Assembly (NCBI GenBank): GCA_026874595.1
Contig: CM049320.1
Coordinates: 25,586,214 to 25,650,213 of the forward strand
Reading direction: 5' to 3'
DNA from: Sipunculus nudus
Taxonomy: Eukaryota > Annelida > Sipuncula > Golfingiida > Sipunculidae
DNA length: 64,000 nt
Positions 1 to 12,900 of the stretch are shown one piece after another (within the stretch, counting starts at the first letter, position 1; every line of letters begins with the position of its first letter). The notes below the pieces were generated by a model that did not search any database, was not told the origin of the DNA, and was given only the letters and a program-made list of their open reading frames with translations. The translations under genes and the position numbers were made by a program.

Positions 1-1490
1 GCATAAGGATTATACGATCGCTGACTACCAACAACGCTTAATACTGTAAGACCTAGAATTTCTCTTTTTTCTCCGAAAATTATTTTTTTTTCGAAATTTA
101 AAATGAGATATCCAAATTTATCTCATTAACAAGAAAAAAAAACGTTCGAAAGATAGATTTTTCCCCACATTGCCTAATATGACTAAATGGGTCCTTGTTA
201 TGATCTATCTGATTTTTTCTTTGTTGCTTCTCCGCTGGTTAAATAATTCAATGTTTGGAAAGAGTTCATCACGTTGAGTTTTCCGTGTCATCAATTTGGC
301 TCTGTGATCCTAAGTCAGTTTTCTTCTTTTTTTTTTAGTAAAAATATTCTTATATTACATTTATATTTGTTACGTGAATGTCATTTGAAATCGTAACAGT
401 TCACTTACACATTAAAACTGGAATTAGTTTACTCAAACTTAAACTATTTTCAAATGAAAAAAAAATTTACTCCTTTTTTTTTACCCTCGCCGTTAATTAT
501 TAGGTATTGTCTGAGATACAAACACAAAAAAAAAGAAACTCATATAATCAACTCGAAAACTCAGTGTCTTTCTTTGTCGTCAGGTGGCGTTGTGGGTGGA
601 AAAGGTGGAAAACTTAATTTACGCCCTTACCTGGAATGGCAAATGTACAAACGTATGGCAACTGCATATCGCACTTGTTGGCTTTCAATGAATGGCCTTT
701 ATTTATCACACTTCCGCATTTTGCCGATTTTCCTTCCCGGTAAGGTTCTGCATCTTCCGGTCGAAAATGGTTGTCCTTATTAACAATCTGGTATGCATCG
801 CTTTTCTACAAGAAATTTAGGTTACGAGTTAATGGGGTGAAACTTATGGTAACAGCTTGTTAAGAACACACACACAATTAATTGTTCTGCGGACAACTGC
901 AACAAAAAAATTGTTGCTAGCGAGCGAGTTTTTAATTTATTTTTCATGATCAGTTGAGACACAAAGCGCGAATTTTGCAAAATTACCAATAAAAACACAA
1001 TATGTTGCTTCCACATGTGAAATAATGCATATAATCAATAAAAATGGTGAATTTTCCATGCCTTTTAGACGCCTTTTAAGGAAACGAGGTATGAAGTAAT
1101 CAATTACTTTTCATTTACTTTATAAAAAATCTATTGAGACACTGTTTGTAAAATATATCATTCATACCTGAAACACAAACTTTCAAATATATAGAAAAAA
1201 ACTCCAAATTAACATATATGCATCTTGTGGCATACATGAGGTCGCGTGATCTGTACTGAGAATCATATATAATTATATTAAGTTATTATCTACACTTGTT
1301 TCTCTTGGGAAGGCAAAACACACAAGAACAAACACGGCTTATATCGTTTGTAGCAGCAGTCAAATTCTTTGGTTACTTATTATTTTTACTGTGATTAAAG
1401 TATCTAAAAGCATATTCAATTATGTAAAAAATATTGTAATTATGTTGTCTTGAAATCATCTCATATCACTTTAAGTTACATTGTCTAATC
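1..1490. other. AT-rich intergenic or intronic sequence, no gene seen
   Basis: AT-rich sequence with T and A runs. The short open frames on both strands have no coding character and no recognisable motif. Because gene A continues leftward past the window edge, this is probably part of one of its introns, but no exon completing the second lectin domain could be found here. Confidence 0.5.
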
Positions 1491-1494
1491 CCCT

Positions 1495-1870
1495 GCGGCA
1501 ACTCGCAGGTGATCGGCAACGGCTAAGTCGTGACCATGAAGTCGTAGGTGATCGTAGGCGATAGTAGGCATGGATGACTGGGACAGATGTTATCCTATGT
1601 GGACGTACGACCACTGGTAGTTACTGCACAACACATCGTCTCATTCAACAACCGGTTGGTAGTATTCTTACGAGCAGTGGTATCCAACGGTGGAACAGGA
1701 CCCTGCAACTGCACCGACTGCCTAAGACAGCTCGTTACGTGGCCCCCCCCATGTGTGAGACCGCAAGCTTATGACTCGATACAATTCGCAGGTGATCGGC
1801 TACACCTGTTTGTTCATGAGGTCGTGGGTAATCGTAGGCGTAATCGTTATTACCGTCCTATATAAGTAAC
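1495..1870. repeat. Left flank repeat rich in gtcgtaggtgatcg words
   Basis: Variants of gcaggtgatcgg and gtcgtaggtgatcg recur four or more times. The same word (aggtgatcgcagg) reappears immediately beyond the LINE tail at 3590. The LINE therefore appears to have landed inside this repeat, splitting it from the material that starts at about 3590. Confidence 0.5.
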
Positions 1871-1934
1871 GTGTAATATTGTTAAATTCTTGAAAAACAC
1901 GACAAAATTTCTCTTAATTACTTATTAACGGAAC

Positions 1935-3588
1935 CATGATCTCCTCTCAACTGAACAAACTGTCTTCCTGTCAAATACCTCCACTCAAAATGCTCTTCAT
2001 CATTTAGTTGACAATTGGCTCTCTATTATTGATCAGGGCAATCTTAATGCCGCGTGTTTTCTCGATGTTAAAAAGGGCTTTGATTCACTAACACACAGTA
2101 TTCTTTTGAACAAATTAGAAAAATATGGAGTTTATGAAACCTCTCTAAAGTGGTTTCATTCATATTTAAATGATCGCAAACAATATGTAACCTTCACAAA
2201 TAGTATTTTAGAAGTAAAAACTATAACAACAGGTGTACCTCAAGGCACCGTCTTCGGTCCAATAATCTTTTTAATATATCTGAACGACTTACCTGCTAAT
2301 GTCCCTGGAGCAAAATGCTCTATCTATCCCGATGAAATCACGATATATGTAAACGGCCCTGACGTTATTACTGCCCAAAACAAACTTCAGACTAGCCTTT
2401 CCCAAGTAGTAAATTGGATGCGTAATAATAATCTTTCAATAAATGCCGAAAAATCAGCTTCGATGTTAATACACTCCAAACAACGTAGGTCTGACGATAA
2501 CCTATCAATTAGTGTAGGTAATTGTATTAATGTGAGTGTTGATGATGTTCGCCATTTGGGCATTGAAATTGACCGCCATCTTTCATGGAAGAATCAGACA
2601 AAAGTAGTATTAAGAAATTATGCTCGAAGATCGGGCTACTTCATCGAATTAGCAAATTTCTCCCTAAAAATACTTGAGTATATATTATCACGCGTTCATT
2701 CAACCAAATATTGACTATGGCCTTACTGTTTGGTGAAATTGTGCTCGTACATTTCGTCCTCCAATTCAGCGGCTTCAGGGGCGAGCAGCCAAAATTATCT
2801 CAGGCATTTATGATCACTCGCCCAGCAGCTTGGCAATTATCCATGACAATGGATGGATGAACATAGAGCAACGATACATGTATCTATTATGGATATTGAC
2901 ATATAAATGTATCAATGGACTCGCCCCTTCATATCTGAATAAAACTTACTTTTACCTGTGATTTTCATCAGTATAACACCCGTTTATCGGTTAATTCCCA
3001 TGTTAATCTTCCGAAATCACGCACAGAAATCCTAAAAACCTCATCCTTTTTGGCAGGCAGTGCTCTATGGAATAGCCTTCCGACAAAACTAAAAAATGTC
3101 AACAATCTGAAGAGCTTTAAAAGGCTAGCGCGCACATATTTCCTTGCATATAATACCAAGGTAAAATAATTACCTTTAATTTTCTACTTGTATAGCTAAA
3201 TAATACTAATATTTGAGCGTCATCTTATTTTTCATTACCGTACTTATACTCATCTTATGTAGACTTTTATATATACATTTCATTTATATTGTACACAATT
3301 GTGCTTAATTTGTATTTTAACTTCGTTTTATGTATTGAGCAACTCTGTTGCATACTTTTCGTAACGAAACTAGACCACATATATTTGTACTTCAACTTTA
3401 GCTGTGTTTACGTCACCGCGTTTTCGCTCAAAATTATGTGATAGTATGATGTCATTTTAGTTTATGGACTTATTGAATATTGTATTTTATTGTGATGTAT
3501 CTATATATTACAGGGCCCTTATGTAAACAAAATTTTATTCTGATAAAAGCTACCCTGAAAGATATTGTAATAAATTAATAAATAAATA
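1935..3588 (+). pseudogene. 5'-truncated non-LTR retrotransposon (LINE) with dead reverse transcriptase
   Basis: An uninterrupted frame at 1935-2714 encodes the central part of a non-LTR reverse transcriptase. It includes LDVKKGFDSLTH (the LDxxKAFDxVxH block), GVPQGTVFGPIIFLIYLNDL (the GVPQGSxLGPLLFLIYINDL block) and a KW-HSYL block. The catalytic box, normally (F/Y)ADD, reads YPDE, so the polymerase would be inactive. After the stop at 2714 the frame shifts. Homology then continues through GRAAKIISG, CINGLAPSYL and, around 2970-3165, YNTRLSVNSHVNLPKSRTE and ALWNSLP, the C-terminal region usual in CR1/L2/Jockey-like LINEs. A non-coding tail follows and ends near 3588 in TAA-rich repeats (aataaattaataaataaata), the likely 3' end. 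No 5' part, endonuclease or first ORF is seen. Confidence 0.88.
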
Positions 3589-3599
3589 GGTGATCGCAG

Positions 3600-4580
3600 G
3601 TACGAGTGAAGCTGAGTTTACAGCCACCGTCACACTGAGATACGACCAGGTTACGACCTGTCCACGACTGAATATTTGAGGAATCGCCAGAAAATCGTGA
3701 CAAGAACGTGCGACCGATCGCGGAGGTCGTGGCTGATCACTGGGTGAAAAATCGATTGGAGGTGGTTTTTGAACATGTTCAAAATCCAGTTGCGACTGAT
3801 TTGTAAATTGAGGTTGTAGGAGTTCGCAAGAAGGTTGTACCAACGGTCTTGGTCATCGCATGACCAATCGTGCAACATCGTGCGACAACTTTTTGCACGT
3901 TTGGTCGTGCCTCTGCTCGTGCCACCACGCGATTGGTGGCTACTGGTCGTACGACCTTGTGATCAGAACTGCGACTTGCCAAGATCTCTCCCGACATGTG
4001 GCAAGACTATACGACTGGTCGTGCTTTCAGCTTTGCAACTGTTGGGATCTAGGGCTAAGCACAGTCAGCCATTTTTACTCCAATTATCAGTATGGATCAG
4101 CTGATGCCACCCTGTAGACTTGAGTTGACATGAGCTTGACGCTATTGCAGCAGCTGCACTTCTGCACCGACGAAGCCAGCGAAGACAACGAAGAAAACGT
4201 AAGTACTGGGAACGAATGACTAGGGCTGATATCGGGCCCAGGAATACATATCCATACGATCGGTGGCACGACCAATTGAACGACTAGTCGCAGGTCATTA
4301 TGACAAGTCGTACGATTGGTCGCTGGTCACTAAGACTTGTCGTACGATCAATATTAATCGCAACGACTTGTCGCATGACTGACTTGCGACCGATTGCACT
4401 AGTTCTGGTTGATCGTGCAACCGAGCGTGCCACCAGTCGTACGATAACCTACCACCAGTATCAAGTACTCACAACCATTTCAGAATCAGGACAAATCTGT
4501 GGAGACTGGTCGTGCGACTACCTGATCATGTGTCAATCGCACGATTAAACAGTCGTTCGATTCAGTGTGACTTATTGAGG
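3600..4580. mobile_element. Foldback-like repeat dense in gtcgtacgac palindromic words
   Basis: The left end near 3628 reads gtcacactgagatacgac. The right end near 4570 is inverted (cagtgtgact), giving short terminal inverted repeats (CACACTGA) about 0.95 kb apart. The interior is full of self-complementary words such as gtcgtacgac, tcgtgcgac and cgacttgtcg on both strands. Short open frames here are by-products of this composition. Superfamily not identified. Confidence 0.5.
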
Positions 4581-4629
4581 CCACGATTATGTTGATCCGA
4601 CGTTTACCAAGGATCGTTGTAGATCTTTT

Positions 4630-6700
4630 TGATCGTAGATCTGTTTTAATATTTTAATTTTTTACGATTTATACGCTTTAATGTGATACAATACGTTTTG
4701 TATTGGACGATCTAGCAGGATTGGATAACATGGATAGAGGAAACATGGATATTTAATTAAGTTGTATTACGATTAGCTCCATTGCGTTCTTCCACGCTGT
4801 AACACGACCTGTTCAGATGGCTACGCTTTACAATGCACTGAAACATTTTTTCTTTCAAAATCGGCATGATCCTGGCAAAATGTTAAGCCAAATTAAACTT
4901 TTAACACTATCATTAAATGGCTCACGTTCATGGAGATCCCAAGCGAGCACCATGATTTTCGTCAACCGAACCCTCTGATTGTATTTAGATCGGCCACACT
5001 CTATAAGATGATATATATGCGATCTATCATGATTTTAAAAAAATACCAAATCGTAGTAACCGCAGTCTAGTGTAAACGCAGCAAAATAGTACAGACAATG
5101 TCATAAAGGAGTGATTTGATTAAAGTTCCCTTATCTTTTTATATCGAATACTAACTTGGATAGCCTTCATCTGTGTAATTTCATTCATCTTAATGTTTAA
5201 TAAAGATCAATTCAAAATTAATTGGTTTTTTTTAATGTCAACCAAACATTATAATTGCAAAAAGACCGTTACCCCTGTAGAAATGCAATATATACTCACA
5301 AAATTAAGCTTGGCCTGGTTAGTCCACTTCCATGTATTCTTTGAATTAACAGCGTTTAACCCGACCCATGCGGCCCTTGAAAAAAATGTTAATTATTAGA
5401 TAATATCAGCTGACAACAAATCACTATGGTCCGTTTTATCCGCACATGTTTACCTGGCTTTTTTTTTTTTTTTTTTTTTTGCTTTGACGATTTTTATTAG
5501 TTTCATTTCAAGGGAAACAATTATAGTGTAGAGGATTAAAGGACCTAATTTTCAACAAGGCAAATAAATACCTACCTTACAACTTGTTTAAGAAACATAA
5601 TAACCTTAACATATGAGAAATTAGTCCGCTTATGGCGTACAAGGTCATAGATCAAAAACTGCCTAAATTGACAGTTGCTGATTGGATGTGAACACTCAAC
5701 AAAAATTTAAACCAGCTAAATCAAAAATGACTACGCATGCAGGGAAACATCATACCTGCCAGATTATTGTGATGAGAGTAAACAGTTGTGAAACATAAAC
5801 TGGGGATTTATTGTAAAATTCTTGATTGCCATACTAGGTTGTCACTTCCATGTGTAGTTTTCTAGAAAATTATGGAAAATTATAACTTTTACGTTAAGAA
5901 ACTTGTCTCTACAAAACAGGTAGACAGCAGTTGGTGAAACGGACTATAAATTTTGCAACAGAAAACGTTTTCTGTTACACAGTTTGATAATGAGTGAAGG
6001 TAGCCTCCCTGGCAAAAAAAAACTATATATCTTAAATCAGTTCAAAATTTAAATTTAAATTCATATTTAAACTTAATCTAATTGTTTAAATTCCTAATTT
6101 AAGTACACATTGTTTAATAAACCTGGTCCAGTTTTCTTTTTGATGATATACACCATTTTGTTCAATAATATTTGAATTTGTTTTAATATGATATTTTAAC
6201 ATTGTAAAAATTTAATGTTTGCATGACAACATCTCAGAACTGTTTCATTCCCCTATCATATTTCTATTTAGCTAAATCCATGTATTAAGGTTTTAAATTT
6301 CTAAATTTTTAGATATGTTTATTTCAGTTTTTAACAATAAAAACATTATGGAGGTATGAGATATTGTCATGAGATTTGATATCAACTAAAAGGCAGTTTG
6401 CTGTTTCTGGATGCTTCTAATAGCGTTCTTTTAAAGAATTATTCTTTGAATGTTAAAACACTTTATCAAAATAAACAAAAATACGAAAAATATGTACTTC
6501 ATCAACATAAACACTGTACCATGTTTTGACGAAAAATAATGTATGGGTCTAATATTAATTATAAACGAATTTTTGTTGATTTAGGTTGAGGTGTTTTCCT
6601 GTGATGCTAACTTAAACTGTGCTTAAGTCACCACATAATATAACAATTCTGGTATTAAAGCAAAGGCAGTTGAAATTTCATAATACATCTTTTATTAATT
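4630..6700. other. Non-coding AT-rich stretch
   Basis: AT-rich DNA with homopolymer T at about 5459-5480 and many short A/T runs. No exon with splice sites and coding character was found on either strand. It is probably an intron of gene A. Confidence 0.5.
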
Positions 6701-6732
6701 GACGTGTAGGCGTGAATTAAGTTTAGTCTTAC

Positions 6733-6922
6733 GTATCAGATGGAAAGTTTTCCTTCTTCAAAAATTCAGCGATAAAGTTCACTTCCGCCTTTTTCCGGAG
6801 GAAGGCCAAGGTTCCATTCTTATCGTAGCATGCTTGGTTCGCCTGATCCCAAGTCGCCATCTTTCTTTCCAGTTGGAAACACATGTTCCTCTTAAATTCG
6901 CCTTCGCACAACTTTGCCTTTT
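6733..6922 (-). CDS. Gene A exon 6: first half of C-type lectin-like domain 2
   Basis: The acceptor is TGTTGCAG and the donor GATAC|GTAAGA. The exon enters in phase 1 and leaves in phase 2 (190 nt). It encodes KLCEGEFKRNMCFQLERK, then MATWDQANQACYDKNGTLAF and VNFIAEFLKKENFP. The W-x5-A-x2-A-C-x5-G-x-L-A pattern is the classic CTLD helix 1/helix 2 core. The second half of the domain (the conserved FIC end) is not found at lower coordinates and presumably lies outside the window. Confidence 0.85.
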
Positions 6923-9900
6923 CTGCAACACATAGCGTATGTTATAGTTAATTTGATGCATATAATATTTTTAATATATTTTTGTGTACCAAATCGAGCC
7001 ATGTTGTCTTTAGGTGAAAATTTTGTTAATAATGAATAGGTTAATCTCATTTTTATTTCTGGTGTTATGTTTCTAAGACAGGTGGCAGCTATCTTAGTTC
7101 TGGTGGTATATTAAACAAGGGTATCTTTCTAAGAGTCCAATAAACATCTCCTTATAAAATGAATTCAACAATGGATTTTTTTTTTCATATATGGATACAT
7201 AAATAAACTAATCAACTTTTCAACCGCAATATATCTCCCCTTCCTACCAGTGGAGGTTTAAAGGTGCCTATTCACCTACCTTTTGTAAAAGAATATGTGT
7301 GTTTTCTGGCTCCAACTGTGTATATATTAATGATCTTAGGGTAATTTTGGTTGTGAAAAGCTGCCATCGTGAAGGATATGTGATTTTGTTTATCGACAAC
7401 ATATTTGTAAACACAGCACTTTTGACAAACGGAAAAACATGTAACCTAGATGGTTGGTTTGCATATATGCAGAGGTATAAAGGTCACTTGTTGCAAAACG
7501 CCATTTACAAAGCTCTGGCTTATCTAGCTAGCTACCATATGCCCTTGTTGAATTTGTTTTTTTTAAAAACAAGCAGCCTGTGTGTGGTAATATCCACGTT
7601 TTCTTTCCTATTTAAAAAATAGCTCCAAGGGGTTACCTTTAGTTTAAAAAGGTCAGATAGATGATTTAGCCCCTTGAATGGTATTATTTTTGTCCACCTG
7701 TGTCTATCTGTGTGTCTGTGCAAGATACGGAACTATGACTGGATTATATCATTAATAGTTTGCCGCAGTGTCGATTTTAATACAATTAATTGAACAAGGG
7801 TCAAATTTTGAGGTGCTCTGGATTTAAGCTGCAACCACCTGTAAGTCTACCGCAAAAAGTTATCTTTAATATATTGCAACACCATTGATTTCTCTAGCTT
7901 TCTCTGTGTATATATTAATGATTTAAGGGATGATTTTGGTTGTGAAAAGTTCTTTTAAGGCCTTTGTGAAAGGATGTATGAACTTTTTTTTTATTAACAA
8001 TATGGTTTTTTTTAATTATTTTTGCAAGCCCTCACATGTTATACACACGTTGATATAAACAAAACAAGCAGCCTGTGTGTGGTAATATAAACGATTTACT
8101 TGCCCATTTTTTATAAAAGCTCCAAGTGATTACCTTTACTTTATAAAGGTCACATAGATGATGGCTTCTTCACGAAAAGGAGAAAAAATTGTTGAAATTA
8201 TAATCTCGATTCAATATGATTGGTCGAGGCCTTACCTGTAGGGCGGCGGCAGATAAAGGGAAGTTCCGTGTCACATGAAGTAGCCTGTTTCTGGGCCGTC
8301 TTACCAAACATGATAGCTTCACAGGTAGGGTTCGATTTGTCGAAGTGGTCATACCATACTGCAATTCTTCAGAAAACACAAGAATGTAAATATGAATATG
8401 AACACGCAACTAAATTATATTTCAAAAGTGTCCCCATATAACAACAATCTGTCACCCAAACGTCGAAGTAACAGAAGACGCTGAGGTGTCATTTTCATTT
8501 TTTTTTTCGACTCTCATTTTCCCGACGTAAGACAAAAGTGGCATTATTCTGTTGGGAAAAAATAACATATATTACATTTACGGTTGACTTACATGTATTC
8601 ATGCAGCAGTTATTAATAACGATGCTGGTTTTACTCGGAAAGTTTTCTTTCCGTCCGTCATGACGGCTTGACAGCAGACACTACGGTAGCCGAAACTGCT
8701 TAAAACTTCAGTTCTCGCCTCTAGGTTAACCACCGCAAATTTTGTGTAAGGTTTTACTTAATTATATAACAAATAAAACTACCATATATGCCTCTGATGT
8801 CAAATACTACCACACGGAATCTATTTTGATCCGACCCTTGGAAAGGATGTTCTATTATGCCTTGCATTATGACTCGCACGCCTTTTAAAAAAGGTCTGAA
8901 TGTCTTTATGTCATGGCTAGTCACTTAATTTTTCCCCCTATAAAAATGGTAAATATTTGGTTTATAGATCTTCCTTGTATCGCTTTTGTCATCAAATTAA
9001 TGGTTTTTCTTCAGCTGGGAATAAACTGGACTTAATGACCGTCTTTCAGGAATAAAGTATTGCAGCTTAATTATTTTTTATTATATAAATATTTTGCACA
9101 CGGTTCTTCGTATTTTCTCTACCTATTAACACAATATTTTGTAGGTATCTGATATTTAATGCATACTTTATGACCTAACATATAACATAATTCGCAGTTT
9201 CAATATATGAATAAAACTATGAGGTTGGATTCCTTATATCATCTGTGGTACGAGATACAATAACAATGTTTCTTTAAAGAAAGAGGTCCCATTATTTAAG
9301 CTTACTTTACAGCCCTCTGCTGCTAGAGTGCACCTGAAAATTGACTGTTTGATTAGAAACAGTTTAAGTGTATGATTTTTCCCATTCATTTCCCAAAGTT
9401 TTTATTTGGACACAACTAGTTTAAGGCCTCATTCTGGATTTGATTATTCATTATATTAAGAATTCCTATATCAAAATACTGCCTCTCACGAAATAAGGTT
9501 TATTGGACCACATGCATTCATGGAATATATTATCTTATCCTATAACGTTACTATGTTAAGGCTCCAGGTCACACAGAAAGTATATATATTAATTTTACAT
9601 AACACCACATTTACAAATAATAATATTTCCCGTAGTTTTCAGTTTTTTGATTGACGACGTTTGCAAGGTTTTTTTCTGGTTATGTTCAATTATCTTTAAT
9701 CAGGTTAACCAGTAAAGACCAAAAAGATATGCAGTCAAACCTACCTTGTATCATATCGGTTAAAAGAAAATTCCGTTTATTGTCACATTTATCTGACAAT
9801 GGTAAATCTGACCTTTTAATATCATGGAATATTGTCATAATACCGTTTATTATAATGCCTAGAAACCTTTGGAATGAGTTACTTTTACCGCAAACGCTGA

Positions 9901-12900
9901 CAAGATAGTCAATGGGACTACAAGCTTGTAATCTGCTAGACGTATCAAACGCTCTCATGTGCAACTATTGACAGGATTTGTTGACCAATAAAAATCAAGG
10001 TCAGACAGCTGTCTTTTTTCTTCTGTATTAGGCAATTTACTAGCTACATGCATTACGACATTTTATCATTATTTAGATCATGACCCGAGATTTTTTTAAA
10101 ATTTCCAAATATTGAAAATGATGCTATTTATATAAAATAATAACAATAAGGTACCATATAAAATAATAACAATAAGGTACCATCAGCATATTAAAGTATC
10201 TTAAACACATATTTATTAAGTGCAGCTCCTTTTATTTTGTGATCATATCTTACTTCAGTAGTTATCAGTCCTGAATAAAAAAATGAAAAATGAATTTGGG
10301 GAAAGTGGATCGCCTCTAATCACGCCTCTTGTTAGTCTGATAAACTCGATATTTACCCATTATTTATAGAAATGTACTACAGTCAGAGTAAAATGACTTT
10401 ATCCATCTTATAAAAAATTATCTATTGTAGAAATAATCTAGACATCTCGGGTAACTAGCCACTCCATACAATCAAACGCTTTCTTAAAATCATTTACCAT
10501 AATTCTATGTATAATACTTATTACATTGTTTATGATTTCCCAAATGAATAGTCTTTTTATAAAACGTTTGGTCTTAGTTTATTAGATTCATTAAATGTAG
10601 CAATCATTTTATAATCTATATTAAGCTATCTGAGTAGTCTCCAGTTCCGAAGTTTTGTTAAATTTCTAATCTTCGCAGGTAGTAAATTTATAACTCTGTG
10701 TATGGATTAAACAAAGATTTCGACTTTTAAAGAATATGTTGTTGCATCAATTAAGTACTGTTTTATGTCTTTAACAGAAAAATTCATAAAACGTCCCTGG
10801 TATCCCATCAAGAAAAAGTTTTTTTGTTTGGAACCCTTTTATGAGCTTCAGAAACTTTTTCCGTTATTGCTTTAGTAACACTGTTCTTTTGGTTAATATA
10901 CTCAAATTATGTGCTGCGATTTATAGAAAAGAAATTTGTTATTTTGCTCTTTGAGCCATGTAAAGTGCGAGATGGATATCAATTAAGTTTAAAACCCGCC
11001 ACATTCCGCTCTCATTGATCTAATTTCAATGCATGATACTGTGCTGCCGCCTATTGTAAAACCCTGCAAAAAAGATACATAAAATGACTACAACATGATA
11101 TAACTACACAAGGAGGATTACATAAATGCAGACTTACGCATTTTTTGGGACTACTTTCGATTTGAGCCACTTTAACAGAGCACTGTCGGGCACCCAAGCA
11201 AGCTCGGACCCATCGTTCATACAAGCCTGCTTCGCCATCGGGCAGGACAATTTCTGGTCGAAGAAGCGATAGCATTGGGCAGATTCCCGCAGGAACATGT
11301 AGCCATCCGGGCAAGCGGTAGATTCTGAAGAAAAGAAATAATGTCAGTTTTTACAAACAGTACCTCATTTATCTAAACAGTTTCTCATTATCCGAACAGT
11401 ACATAATTCCCTTGCCTTGTTAATGCGTATATATAGATGTATATCTCTATATCCGTCCATCCTTTATCCATATCCCATATATCAGTCCTTCAGCAGCCCC
11501 TAGGACCTGATCAATGACAAAGCTTTTGAGATTTAAAGCTACGCATGCAGGCATGACAGAAAGAGGTTCTCCGACTTACTAAAACCATCATACCGACCAC
11601 GATCCTCGGGATTATCCACATAGTGTCAGTACTGGCGGCACACTGCGCAAACTCGGACTCACAGGAGTACGACTTTGTTGTTTAGGGATTGATGGGATCG
11701 TTGGAGTCAAAATTCTGACCCCCACAATTCACTGGGGCTTCTAAATACACCGGCGGCGTAGTTATAAATGTACTGAACGAGGACAATGTAGTCCATTCAA
11801 ATGTGTTTGATAAGAATTGTTTCGAGGCAAATTACATAAACATGGGTGTTTTTGTGATAAGGACTTTACGGAATAAGTAATATTTCGTAAGCATGCACAG
11901 GTGGATTGGAAACAGAAGGTGTTTGCTTGAAATGTAACAACGTTTGTCAGTTGAGACAAGTAATCCCGGACGTCCCACGGTGCTCAAGCATAGGAGCGTT
12001 TCGAGTATAAAAACGACCTCTGGTGGAAGGATGTACTGACGGCACAATTAACCCTGCTAACGCACAAGTAACAGATCCTTGAGAGGTGGGCTCAATCATC
12101 CAGCTGTCATGAATGACGAAGCCATCACTGACCACCCTCGGACACCCCTGACCTACAATTTCCTCCCACAGTCGAGGATCTTAAGACACCCTTAACTTAA
12201 TGTCTACTAGACCCCGAAGCTATACCTGCTAAAGTATAAAATATTATAGATTTATCCATAGCCGAAGGAAAGCATTCCATGGGCTAGAGATGGTACTTTT
12301 TCAAAGTGTGTTTTCATCTTTACTGAATTGCATGCTCTTGGTGTTTTTACATTTTTATGAACATTACTAATCTAATGAAAAGACGGCCTCTTGGAAAAAA
12401 AGATTTTCAACAATTGTGTCATTTTTTGCTACATTATGCATTCTTCCAATTAAGGACTACAGACCCGATATAAGAATAATCTCAGTAATATGCATAATTC
12501 TACAAAAATGGCAATAGTATGTACGCAAATATATTCGGGTTAAAACAGAGGTAACGGATATAGATTGGTCTTACTTCTAATTTGATAGATCCCGAAATTG
12601 ACAAGTTGTGACGCATTATAAACAACTTATAGTCTAAATATAGATGCAAAAAGATCAACCAGATAATAATAAGCACCCAGTTTGTGAAGAAGTCAGTTTG
12701 AGAGGTTTTTCCTTTTAAATATTTGGGAATGAGCAAAGGACATGTCCAGGGAGGAAATTCTGTAGGCCGGGACGGATATTACTATAACACTCTAAGAAAA
12801 AAAAATGGATTTAGGTAGAACCCAAAAGGTTTTTTGTAATGGATTGAAAGGGGAACCATAAAGGGTTCTATCTGGAACCCTAAACCCGTGTTTCTTTCAT

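Larger units (their letters stand above)
8380..11130. other. Intron 4 of gene A: AT-rich with LINE debris
   Basis: Apart from a 26-bp direct duplication at about 10132-10183 and the L1-like remnant listed separately, this is AT-rich non-coding DNA. A cysteine-containing open stretch on the minus strand at 8610-8760 (NLEARTEVLSSFGYRSVCC) has an in-frame stop and no matching splice phase. It looks like repeat-derived sequence. Confidence 0.45.

Noticed and set aside
454-783. 109-codon plus-strand frame
   Set aside because: No domain, low-complexity lysine start, no splice or promoter context, and no family resemblance.
8610-8760. Minus-strand stretch NLEARTEVLSSFGYRSVCC as the missing middle exon of lectin domain 1
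   Set aside because: It does not resemble a CTLD long loop, contains a stop before the only donor, and has the wrong phase; more likely repeat-derived.
12540-12740. Membrane-protein-like minus-strand frame (78 codons)
   Set aside because: AT-rich DNA gives hydrophobic residues by chance; no start context or splice sites.
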